From positions 1,178,001-1,242,000 of the forward strand of contig CBDHEM010000069.1 of the NCBI GenBank assembly GCA_965261955.1: DNA of 64,000 nucleotides, in the 5' to 3' direction. The notes beneath the pieces are model-generated. The model saw nothing but the letters and a program-made list of their open reading frames with translations, made no database searches and had not been told where the DNA came from. This document shows, one piece after another, positions 55,107 through 63,139 of the stretch (positions within the stretch are counted from its first letter, which is position 1; each line of letters begins with the position of its first letter). The translations under genes and the position numbers were made by a program. The DNA comes from JABAAI01 sp965261955. GTDB lineage: Bacteria > Spirochaetota > Leptospiria > Leptospirales > Leptonemataceae.

Positions 55107-57401
55107 CTAGTGGCTTTCTTGATTTTTTCGTAAAGCACCAGGAGCAGAAAATATATAGCTTCCGGAAATATCTTCCAACGAAGCAGTACCGCATAGGTGC
55201 ATGGTCTTTTCCAGCTCAGAAGCATAAGAAGCAAAGAGGTTTTTCACAGCAGGCATCCCACCTCCCACAGCTGCAATGGCAACAGGCCGCCCAACTAGAA
55301 CGGCATTGGCCCCTAAAGCTAGCATTTTGAAAGCATCCTGCCCGGAACGCACACCCCCATCCACGAAGACGGGTACCCTACCCCTCACAACTTTAACAAT
55401 ATCGCCCAAAATACGAGCTGTCCCCGGCATTTGATCTAAGACTCTACCACCGTGATTACTCACAACAATGGCATCTACGCCTAATTCCAGAGCAGACTCG
55501 GCATCTTTTGTACTCATAATACCCTTTAATATAAAAGGCAAAGGACTCATATCTCTTATGTACTTTAGCTCACTGGTATTTCGAGCTCTTGTGGCTACTT
55601 TTCTACGCTGCATAGTTGGAAAGGAAATCGCATCGACATCCATACCTATAGCGACAAGGCCTAAGTCCGCAGCTAATTGAAAACGCTTTCGTAGACCTTC
55701 CCTGTCTGCCCGAGGTTTAAAAATAGCGATTCCAAAGCCTTCTGACTCCCTAATGGCTTCCATAATCGTCAGATATTTTTCGGGAGAAGCACCGTCTCCC
55801 ACCCAAGCTATGGTACCATTTGCACGACAAGATTGAAGTAGTATATGAGCGAATTCATATTCATTGCTGATCGCTCCGTCCATATTTGTTACCGTACCGG
55901 TCATAGGTGCGGCCATAATGGGAAATTCTAATTTACGTCCAAATAATTCTATACTTGTATCTACCTCAACAGGGTCACGAATGTAACGTGGGAGTATGTA
56001 TATTTCAGACAGAGCAGTAGAATTGTCTTGAAAACTTTGCATCGTACCAACACCACCCATACCCGGGACACCACTCGCGCAGTTTTTCCCATCACATGCT
56101 TTACAAACCCAACATACCTTATCTCCAAATCGTTGCCGGGCTTTCTCCTTAATTTCTTTCCAATCGATTCCATAACTTTCATCTAGTTCGATGTCTAGAT
56201 AAGTACGGGCTTTTTCTACAGCGGCCTCTGCACTAGCCAAATCGGAAGCCTCTGCAATAATATGCCCAACTTTATCGATGTTGCTTGTAATAGGCGGGAT
56301 TAGTTCCCCTATCTTTCGTATAAAATAGACATATCGAATGTTGGGAACAGAACGCATGCGATGGATACCATCTATCTTCAGTATTTTTCCGGGATTAGAC
56401 AAAATACTTCGTTCAATGGCAATGTTGGTTTTTTGAGGGGTGAGTTCTCCGTTCTCTTTCGGATTTTCTCCTAAAGCAATACGTATGGCAGCTTGGAGAA
56501 GGTTCACACCAGAGTGTAGTGGATAGGTATGGGATGACATGAAGCCTCCGGAAAGACGGGCCGCAATTTCTCCGACCTTAATGCCCTGAGAAGTAATCTT
56601 CAAATCTCCCTTCGCAGCACCCGTATGTATGCCCAAAGCCACCATGGCCCTATACATCACATCTTTAGCTTCTTCTAAAATCCTGTCCGGTTTTATTGAA
56701 GGCATATTGTGTCCTAGTTCAATAAAAAAAGGTTCTCTAGCAATAATTCGATCAGCTATGCCAGTGATCTTATATTTAGACTGCCATGCTAAAGCATCAA
56801 CGGAAAGTTCATCACCAGCCATGTACTCTTCTATAATCATTTCTCCAGTTGGGGAGTATTTTTTGGTGTGCGGAAAAGCGGTGTAGATTTCTTGCCGTTG
56901 AGTTATTTTAATCACCCCCCTAGCACCCATATTTTCTGCAGGCTTTAATACCAAAGGTAGAGTCAAATCATTCATAGCATCTCGCGCCTCTTTCATAGTG
57001 CAAACAGAATGAAAAACGGGTATGGGAATGTTATGAGAATGTAAGCGTTGGCGCATGAGCACTTTGTTACTACAGGCTTCTGCATCTGAATAACGAATGC
57101 CCGGTAAGTCTAGAGCACTAGCAATTGCGGCTACAGCGCGGCTTGCATCTGTCCCTGCCGTTATCACACCATGCACAGTTTCTGTTTGCGTAATTTTACG
57201 AGCTTCTCGTACACATCCTTCTATATCCCTTGTACTCATAATCACTTGCCGCCCAGCGATTTGCATACCAAGAGCATCAGATGACATATCAAAAACTATC
57301 GTATTCAAATTTTCTATGGCATGGGCAGCTTCAATCAGGGGCACTTGCAAAAGGCCCCCACCAATAATAATGAGATTACGTTGTTTGTTTTTTTTTATCA
57401 T
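55107..57401 (-). CDS. ATP-grasp / FMN-dependent alpha-hydroxy-acid dehydrogenase fusion
   Basis: A 764-residue two-domain protein. Residues 1-~400 are ATP-grasp (LIIIGGGLLQVPLIEAAHAI; PLVLKPAENMGARGVIKITQ; EEYMAGDELSVDALAW; GAAKGDLKITSQGIKVGEIA with RLSGGF). A Cys-rich linker CWVCKACDGKNCASGVPGMG (about residues 428-447) leads to the FMN barrel: FPIMAAPMTGTVTNM, IVVSNHGGRVLDQMPGTARI and VPVFVDGGVRSGQDAFKMLA with NAVLVGRP. Stand-alone FMN proteins with this Cys cluster are known from anaerobes. Here the two activities are joined. Substrates are unknown. A pair of stand-alone ATP-grasp and methyltransferase genes lies at 61.1-63 kb. Confidence 0.85.
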   Translation of the reverse strand: MIKKNKQRNLIIIGGGLLQVPLIEAAHAIENLNTIVFDMSSDALGMQIAGRQVIMSTRDIEGCVREARKITQTETVHGVITAGTDASRAVAAIASALDLPGIRYSDAEACSNKVLMRQRLHSHNIPIPVFHSVCTMKEARDAMNDLTLPLVLKPAENMGARGVIKITQRQEIYTAFPHTKKYSPTGEMIIEEYMAGDELSVDALAWQSKYKITGIADRIIAREPFFIELGHNMPSIKPDRILEEAKDVMYRAMVALGIHTGAAKGDLKITSQGIKVGEIAARLSGGFMSSHTYPLHSGVNLLQAAIRIALGENPKENGELTPQKTNIAIERSILSNPGKILKIDGIHRMRSVPNIRYVYFIRKIGELIPPITSNIDKVGHIIAEASDLASAEAAVEKARTYLDIELDESYGIDWKEIKEKARQRFGDKVCWVCKACDGKNCASGVPGMGGVGTMQSFQDNSTALSEIYILPRYIRDPVEVDTSIELFGRKLEFPIMAAPMTGTVTNMDGAISNEYEFAHILLQSCRANGTIAWVGDGASPEKYLTIMEAIRESEGFGIAIFKPRADREGLRKRFQLAADLGLVAIGMDVDAISFPTMQRRKVATRARNTSELKYIRDMSPLPFILKGIMSTKDAESALELGVDAIVVSNHGGRVLDQMPGTARILGDIVKVVRGRVPVFVDGGVRSGQDAFKMLALGANAVLVGRPVAIAAVGGGMPAVKNLFASYASELEKTMHLCGTASLEDISGSYIFSAPGALRKNQESH

Positions 57402-57449
57402 GTTTTTTTCTATAAGTAAAAGGAAGTAGAAGTATTTTGTATCATGAAA

Positions 57450-58835
57450 CTACACCGTTAAAGAGGCTAACCCTAAAAATAAGAAGAAACCAAATGCATC
57501 TGAAAATGCAGTGACCAATATTACAGAACCAATAGCTGGATCTATATGAAGATAGCGTAAAAGTTGTGGTATGAAAAAGCCGATCAGGCCAGCAAAAAAA
57601 ATAGTTACCATTATAGAAAGAAATAAAATAGACGCAAGGGGATAGCTGTCCATAGAAATGTAAACGACAGACGAAGTCACTAAACCTAAAATAAAACCAT
57701 TAAATAAACCTGTGATCAATTCACGAAAAAATAATCGGTATCTTACCCCATGAGTGAGTTCCCCAAGAGCTATATTGCGTATAGCTAAAGTCATAGATTG
57801 TCCCCCCGCATTCCCACCAAGACTTACAACAACGGGCATCAGTACAGCGAGTATAACGGCCTTTTCTATGGTTTCACTAAAAAGACGAATGACAAGTACA
57901 GAAATCAAAACTGTGACTAGGTTCAAAAGTAGCCAAGTGGTTCTATGTAAAGCAGAACGCAAAAGAGGAGAGTTGATGTGTTCCTCTTCTGCTAGCCCAC
58001 CCATCCGTAAAATATCTTCACTAGCCTCTTTTTGGACAACCTGCAACACATCGTCTGCTGTAATACGTCCTAGCAAGCTACCGCCGGAACTAACGACAGG
58101 AGCCGTAATAAAATCATAACGTGTAAAATACTGCCCCACTTCTTCTTGATCTGTATCTACTGGTATTGGCATCAATTCTTCCTCCATAATGTGCTTTACT
58201 TTATTTTGGGGCCTGGCTGTGATTAGTTTGGGTAAAGATACATGGCCTTGATAATGACCAGCTTTATCCACAACAAATATGGTATGAATGTTTTCTGGAA
58301 TTTTACTTTTTCTTATGACATCGATGGCCTCTTTCAGAGTCGCGCTGGCCTGTACGGCGACAAACTCTTTTGTCATGATGGCACCCGCTGTCTTTTCTGT
58401 ATAACCAAGAAGCTCAATAATACGAATGCGCTGGATTTCTGGTAGATGTCCTAGCACCTTATTGATTTCAATTTTGTCTAGGTCTCTGAGAAGATCTGCT
58501 CCACTATCTGAAGGTATTGTTTCTAGAATAGAGGCTAAACTTTCTGGCTCTAATTCTTCTATGTAGTATTGCCGAGTAGAAGCATGAAGCTCATTCAATA
58601 CCTCACCCCTTTCTTTGGGGTATAGAGTCGTAAAAAGCTTCCAAGCAGCCCCTCTGTTTATACGCTCAATCAAAAAGGCAATATCTGCAGGATAGAGTTC
58701 TTTTAAAAAATTTTGGGCTTCTTCTTTTTCTTTATCCTTCCACAGTGATAAAACATGTTCTTGCCAATTTTCATCTTCCCTATTTATGGAAACGGTTTCG
58801 GAAGTTAGCTGAGGAGGGTTTGTCTGTTCTTGCAT
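57450..58835 (-). CDS. mgtE: Magnesium transporter MgtE
   Basis: Mg2+ channel with cytosolic gate. The N domain has LKELYPADIAFLIERI (helical MgtE_N). Two CBS domains are around residues 135-255 (EYTEKTAGAIMTKEFVAV in its own variant; IPENIHTIFVVDKAGHYQGH). Five membrane helices in the C-terminal half include the signature VLMPVVVSLGGNAGGQSMTL with AIRNIALGEL. The frame is open to 58898, but ATG at 58835 (MQEQTNPP) is the more natural start. About 460 residues is normal. Confidence 0.95.
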   Translation of the reverse strand: MQEQTNPPQLTSETVSINREDENWQEHVLSLWKDKEKEEAQNFLKELYPADIAFLIERINRGAAWKLFTTLYPKERGEVLNELHASTRQYYIEELEPESLASILETIPSDSGADLLRDLDKIEINKVLGHLPEIQRIRIIELLGYTEKTAGAIMTKEFVAVQASATLKEAIDVIRKSKIPENIHTIFVVDKAGHYQGHVSLPKLITARPQNKVKHIMEEELMPIPVDTDQEEVGQYFTRYDFITAPVVSSGGSLLGRITADDVLQVVQKEASEDILRMGGLAEEEHINSPLLRSALHRTTWLLLNLVTVLISVLVIRLFSETIEKAVILAVLMPVVVSLGGNAGGQSMTLAIRNIALGELTHGVRYRLFFRELITGLFNGFILGLVTSSVVYISMDSYPLASILFLSIMVTIFFAGLIGFFIPQLLRYLHIDPAIGSVILVTAFSDAFGFFLFLGLASLTV

Positions 58836-59040
58836 AGTACCCAAAAGCAAGATAAAAAGAGTCTCTGTCAAGAAAGAAGAATTGGCCCTGTTACACAATA
58901 GTGAGAATAAACATTTTGTCTCAAGCTCTGATTTTTTAGGCTATTTTTTGAATTGTGTTCAAAAAAAGTCCTTTCTTCAAACACAATCCAAAGGGGCTTA
59001 GCACCCCCTCAACCTACCTAGGCTACTCCGCAGTATCTAC

Positions 59041-59199
59041 CGCAACACCGGGAGCCTCCCCCCGATCCAGTATTGTAATAGACGAGATTATCTCCATTCT
59101 AAGCAAGGTGTAAGTAGAGGTACAGAACGTGTCGTGATAGGCAGTGACGGTAATCGTTATTATACAAATGACCACTATAAGACATTTATAAAATTTTAG
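59041..59199 (+). pseudogene. C-terminal fragment of a barnase-like ribonuclease toxin
   Basis: The frame ending TAG at 59197-59199 reads RNTGSLPP, then RRDYLHSKQGVSRGTERVV and GSDGNRYYTNDHYKTFIKF. Against barnase it aligns without gaps from the E73 region: Arg83, Arg87 and the catalytic His102 (ND-H-Y-x-T-F) are kept, but the general base Glu73 is Asp. The N-terminal half is missing: a stop lies in frame at 58999. It is directly followed by a barstar gene. I infer a decayed toxin/immunity cassette. Confidence 0.75.
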
Positions 59200-59207
59200 A
59201 CTTGAAC

Positions 59208-59722
59208 ATGATTAAAAGTGAGATATTACTTAAATCAGATACTCCGTGGCTTCTCAAAGCTGAAGGTAACTTTAATGACATTGAAGATAAATTAAAAAAT
59301 ATTACTGGTGAAAAAAAAGTAGCTGTTTGTTTGTTATGGATGGGAATAAAATGAAAACTAATGATAGTCTTTTTGATGAATTTGTTAAAGTGTTTGAATT
59401 CCCTGACTATTTTGGACACAATTATGATGCTTTAGATGAGTGTATAGGAGATCTCGGATGGATAGATTTTTCTGTAGGTATAATTTTAGTAAAAGATAGT
59501 TGTACGCTACTGTCGAAAGAGAAATCAGATACTTTAGAAATTCTCAATAGTGTATTTCAAGATGCCAGTAGAGAGTGGAGTAAACCAATAGAGTTAGGTG
59601 AAGAATGGGATAGGCCGGCCATTCCCTTTCATACTGTTTTACAATCAGAGAGTTTTAGTTCATCCTTCTTCAAGGATTTACCCAGTCTCAGCTTGGAGAA
59701 TATTACACTTTCCAAGAATTAA
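59208..59722 (+). pseudogene. Barstar-type RNase inhibitor, frameshifted at an A8 run
   Basis: The N-terminal frame from ATG 59208 reads MIKSEILLKSDTPWLLKAEG and stops at 59353. The second frame gives MDGNKMKTNDSLFDEF, then VKVFEFPDYFGHNYDALDEC and IGDLGW, the barstar signature (FP-x-YFG-x-N-x-DAL). One extra A in the AAAAAAAA tract at 59311-59318 joins the frames into a single ~171-codon protein. It lies 8 bases after the barnase fragment, as immunity genes do. It may be a pseudogene, a slippage-controlled gene or a sequencing error. Confidence 0.8.
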
Positions 59723-59751
59723 CTCATCTGTACATCAGTCACGTTTGATAA

Positions 59752-60600
59752 ATGAACAGAAAAAAAAATGTAACATTGATATTGATTTCTTTATTTTTTG
59801 TTTGCTCAGGTGTAAAAGCACAAGAAACAAAAAAGATAGACTCAAAAAAGCAAGTTATCAAGAGGGAGTATATTCAAGTTATCAAAGGTAAGCGAGCAGG
59901 AGAGAGAGAATATGTAATTTATCCTGTTGATGATGGTAAAAATGATCCATCTTTTGTTAAGTTTCGTAGTCGTTTAATTAAAGCCGTTAAAGAAAAAAAC
60001 TTAGAAATTTTATTAAATTCTATAAGTAGTCATATAGAAGTTGGTTCTGCAGACACGATTCAGGAAGGTAAAAATGGCGTTATAAGAAATTGGGAATTAA
60101 ATATAAAGCCAAAGGAAAGTAGAATTTGGTTTATGCTATCGGAAGTATTACGACTTGGTGGATTCTTTATTGAAGAACCTGAATACCGTTATTTAGATAG
60201 AGACGATGGGCCGATTAGGAAGGTATTTAAAGCTCCTTATCCTATCAGAGCACTTTGGTTAGACAATTCAAAACATCAAAAGCAATTCTATTCAAAGGTT
60301 GGAGAAGACGAGATTGGAGTAATTACAGGCAAAAACGTAAATTTACGCAATAAGCCTTCAGTGAAAGGCAAGGTAATAGGTAAACTATCGTATAATATTG
60401 TTCTTGTTCATTATGATCATTTGAATAGAAAGACCCGAAAAATGATGAATTACAAATATAACTGGCATTCCATTACAATGCTTTCAGGTTTAAAGGGATA
60501 TGTGTATGGGAAATACTTGAGGAGAAGGCATGATTTTTTGGTAAACTTTGCTAAGGAAGACGGGAAATGGCGCATCATCTGGTATAGTATACCTGATTGA
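59752..60600 (+). CDS. Secreted SH3-like domain protein
   Basis: The 282-residue protein has a Sec signal (VTLILISLFFVCSGVKAQE). A lysine-rich stretch follows, then a helical region (residues about 75-150). A bacterial SH3 (SH3b) module is near residues 190-260: VITGKNVNLRNKPSVKGKVI and GLKGYVYGKYL. It ends NFAKEDGKWRIIWYSIPD. SH3b modules often bind peptidoglycan. I recognise no enzymatic motif. It sits between the barnase/barstar relic and an IS3 relic, so it may be part of the accessory patch. Confidence 0.7.
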   Translation: MNRKKNVTLILISLFFVCSGVKAQETKKIDSKKQVIKREYIQVIKGKRAGEREYVIYPVDDGKNDPSFVKFRSRLIKAVKEKNLEILLNSISSHIEVGSADTIQEGKNGVIRNWELNIKPKESRIWFMLSEVLRLGGFFIEEPEYRYLDRDDGPIRKVFKAPYPIRALWLDNSKHQKQFYSKVGEDEIGVITGKNVNLRNKPSVKGKVIGKLSYNIVLVHYDHLNRKTRKMMNYKYNWHSITMLSGLKGYVYGKYLRRRHDFLVNFAKEDGKWRIIWYSIPD

Positions 60601-60604
60601 AAGC

Positions 60605-61090
60605 GTTATAGGTGAGGGTATGATTACTAATGAGTGACAAAAATAGTTCAAAATAAATCTGCGACCCCTTAAAAATAATCGAATAGGGTGGTATTGAAAA
60701 AACTCTATGAAACGCATCTCTGCTATATTTATAGGGATAGCTTTTTTTTCATTCAGTAGCATATTAAGCAGCATATTATTCTTCCTCAAATTTGATAGGG
60801 CTCTTATATCCTAAAAATGAATATTTTCTATCTAGGCCATTTATAGAGTGTAGTTTCAGATAGTTCAAAAGCTTCACAGACTTCTTTTGCGAAAAGCTTA
60901 TTTTTGATCCGGTAAAGTCTTAACCGTATCCTTCTGAAATTGTTCATCATAGCGTTTAGCTGACGCCTTGATAGTGTTTGTTTCGATGTTATAAAACCCA
61001 TGTTATAAAACCCATGTTCTTTTTCTCCATAACTTAAAGTGGACTGTCCACTTTTTTGGGGGAAGATCAAAAAGAAGTCTCAGTTTAACT
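60605..61090 (-). mobile_element. Internally deleted IS3-family remnant
   Basis: A minus-strand frame (61070-60828) ends KLFAKEVCEAFELSETTLYK, an OrfA-like helix-turn-helix. The neighbouring frame continues GLDRKYSFLGYKSPIKFEEE and stops, which is the usual C terminus of an IS3-type integrase (LGYxSPxxFE). The catalytic core between them is absent. CAAAAAAGTGGACAGTCCAC on the minus strand near 61055 resembles an IS3-type terminal repeat. The other end was not found. No long gene lies in this region. Confidence 0.65.
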
Positions 61091-61113
61091 ATAAACAACT
61101 CTATTTTTAATTA

Positions 61114-61761
61114 TTATAATTGTGCTAGAAAAAACCAATGGCAAATTTTTTGTTCTAACTTTCCAAGAAGAGTCCTCTCCGTGTAGCCTATCTTAATTTT
61201 TCGGAAATGTTTTTCTAGTAATTTTCTACAATCTTTTTCACTGTACAATTGCCAATTTCCTAGAGCAAGGTTGGAATTGTTATTTAAATGAGTGTCTGTA
61301 TCTGCACGTAAGGTACCTAAAAAAAAACCATTTGGCCTAAGCAAACGAGTGAATTCATTTAAGATTTTATCTGTAAGAGCAATCGAATTATAATGAAGAA
61401 CACCCCAAGCGATGATGATTTGCAACATTTTTTTTTCGATAGGTAATTGAAATGGTTCACCAGCCCAAAACTCTTCAGGCAATTCTATAGTGCAAATGGA
61501 AGGGTATTTTTGAAAGCTTTCTTGTAATGCTTTTGGACTTATATCACTCGCATAAATATTTGAAAATCCTAAGTCTTGTAAAAGCTTTATATGCCTTCCC
61601 CTTCCACATCCTATATCCAAAGCGACCCCCTTTTCTAGAGGTTTTAATAAACGGACTAGATTCTCGTCAGGATATTCTTGTTGGTGTTTATTTTGAGTAT
61701 AATATTGATTCCAAGTGGAGCATGTTTCAGCCAGTGTATTTTCTCTCTTATTCGTATTCAA
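61114..61761 (-). CDS. Class I SAM-dependent methyltransferase
   Basis: The 215-residue protein has the S-adenosylmethionine motif VALDIGCGRGRHIKLLQDLG (about residue 53), then YASDISPKALQ and IIAWGVLHYNSIALTDKILN, and EFTRLLRPNGFFLGTLRADT, a normal methyltransferase_11-type Rossmann fold. It overlaps the ATP-grasp gene upstream by 14 bases, so the two are coupled. No substrate can be named. Confidence 0.85.
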   Translation of the reverse strand: MNTNKRENTLAETCSTWNQYYTQNKHQQEYPDENLVRLLKPLEKGVALDIGCGRGRHIKLLQDLGFSNIYASDISPKALQESFQKYPSICTIELPEEFWAGEPFQLPIEKKMLQIIIAWGVLHYNSIALTDKILNEFTRLLRPNGFFLGTLRADTDTHLNNNSNLALGNWQLYSEKDCRKLLEKHFRKIKIGYTERTLLGKLEQKICHWFFLAQL

Positions 61762-63016
61762 TAATTGTTCCTTTCACTATCTTTTCTATATGGAATTGGA
61801 GGTGTTTTTCTTCTAACGGAGCTTTCATGCCAAAGACCGCTAAGCGATCTAAATTTCCCCTTAATAAAGATGTATGTTCTCCTGTTTTTTTCAAATATCT
61901 CATAAAGATTAAATTTTCTTCAGTATGGATAGCATCAGGAAATTTCAGATATTTTAATTTCCCATTTTTTTGTGGTATAAAGCGTATGCCGACTTGACAT
62001 TTTGCTTGAGTATATTTGGAATCTATATTTATTTTTTCTCCAGTGTAAACACGCACAAGATCTTGGAAGTAGCTTTCGTTAAATACCGTTGGTATAAGAT
62101 AATCAGCTATGTATTCACCTCCGGTCTCAGGGGAGCATTCTATCATGCAAATGGGCATAGTCTCATCAAAATCAGAGAGAATAAATTCAGCAACAATGGG
62201 GGTATGATTTAAATTAGTCGTATCACAAATTTTTTGTAAATACGTGCAAATTTTCTCTCTAACTTCAGATTCAATTTGAAATGGATAGGTATGGCCGTGC
62301 TCCAATAGATGAGAAGAATGGTATCCCATATGTTTTTCCGTTATAGAAACTAAGATAAATTGCTTATGATTAACAAATCCCAGTACAGTGACTTCTCTAC
62401 CTTCAATATATTTATCAAAGATGTATTCATTTAAATTTGTAGTCTCTTCTAAAAAATCACGCACATCTCCAATTTTTTCGAGAATGCGCACTCCTTGTTT
62501 TGCATGACCTCGAATTGGTCTCACAATTAGGGGGAGTAGCCTCTCCCATTCATAATAGTTTCTTCTGAAACTTTCTCTTTGTTCATTAAAAATAAAAGAT
62601 GTTGAAGTGGGTATATTTAATTTATGGAAAAGTTTTTTTAAGGCTAATTTATCTTGAAATACATGTAAATTATCTAACCCGGGGCCCGGCAAAGAAAAAT
62701 GTTTTGCGATAAATGCAGATGAATAGATTGCTTGCCCAAAAGAGCGACATCCAATACCAGCTATTTCTCCAAATATAGGAAGATCAATTTGTAGGTTTTG
62801 TAAGATTTTATTAGGTTCTATAATGCTACAGTACATCTGTAAATCAGCATTTGCAAAACCGGGAGCAGAAGAGCTTTTATCAATGGCAATTACTTGGTAT
62901 CCTAACCTTTGGGCGGCATTTATCAAATTGACTTGATTTTTTCCTGCTCCCAAAGAAATAAAATAACCAGAAGAGTTTTTTTCTTTTTGTTTTTCTTTTT
63001 TGCGAGATAAGAGCAT
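61748..63016 (-). CDS. ATP-grasp ligase
   Basis: The 422-residue protein has the pre-ATP-grasp fold FISLGAGKNQVNLINAAQRL and YQVIAIDKSSSAPGFANAD. The ATP-grasp core follows: LPLIVRPIRGHAKQGVRILE, EYIFDKYIEGREVTVLGF, and IECSPETGGEYIADYLIPTV. The KP/RP and E-(x)-N-type metal positions are altered (IECSPETGG), but the plan is that of amino-acid ligases. It is coupled to a methyltransferase gene and diverges from flgF over 123 bases. A carboxylate-amine ligation followed by methylation, perhaps of a sugar or peptide, is an inference. Confidence 0.8.
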   Translation of the reverse strand: MLLSRKKEKQKEKNSSGYFISLGAGKNQVNLINAAQRLGYQVIAIDKSSSAPGFANADLQMYCSIIEPNKILQNLQIDLPIFGEIAGIGCRSFGQAIYSSAFIAKHFSLPGPGLDNLHVFQDKLALKKLFHKLNIPTSTSFIFNEQRESFRRNYYEWERLLPLIVRPIRGHAKQGVRILEKIGDVRDFLEETTNLNEYIFDKYIEGREVTVLGFVNHKQFILVSITEKHMGYHSSHLLEHGHTYPFQIESEVREKICTYLQKICDTTNLNHTPIVAEFILSDFDETMPICMIECSPETGGEYIADYLIPTVFNESYFQDLVRVYTGEKINIDSKYTQAKCQVGIRFIPQKNGKLKYLKFPDAIHTEENLIFMRYLKKTGEHTSLLRGNLDRLAVFGMKAPLEEKHLQFHIEKIVKGTIIEYE

Positions 63017-63139
63017 ACTTTGTTAATTGGAAACGAATTTGAATGACATAAACTCGCTATGGCTTACATCGTAATAAATATCAATATTCACTATGAAAAA
63101 TAATTAACTTTTTTCAAAAAAAACCGAAGTTTTAGCCAT

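Noticed and set aside
58952..58987. Inverted repeat ATTGTGTT...AACACAAT as an IS end or terminator
   Set aside because: Short arms, a 20-base loop, no T-run and no element between.
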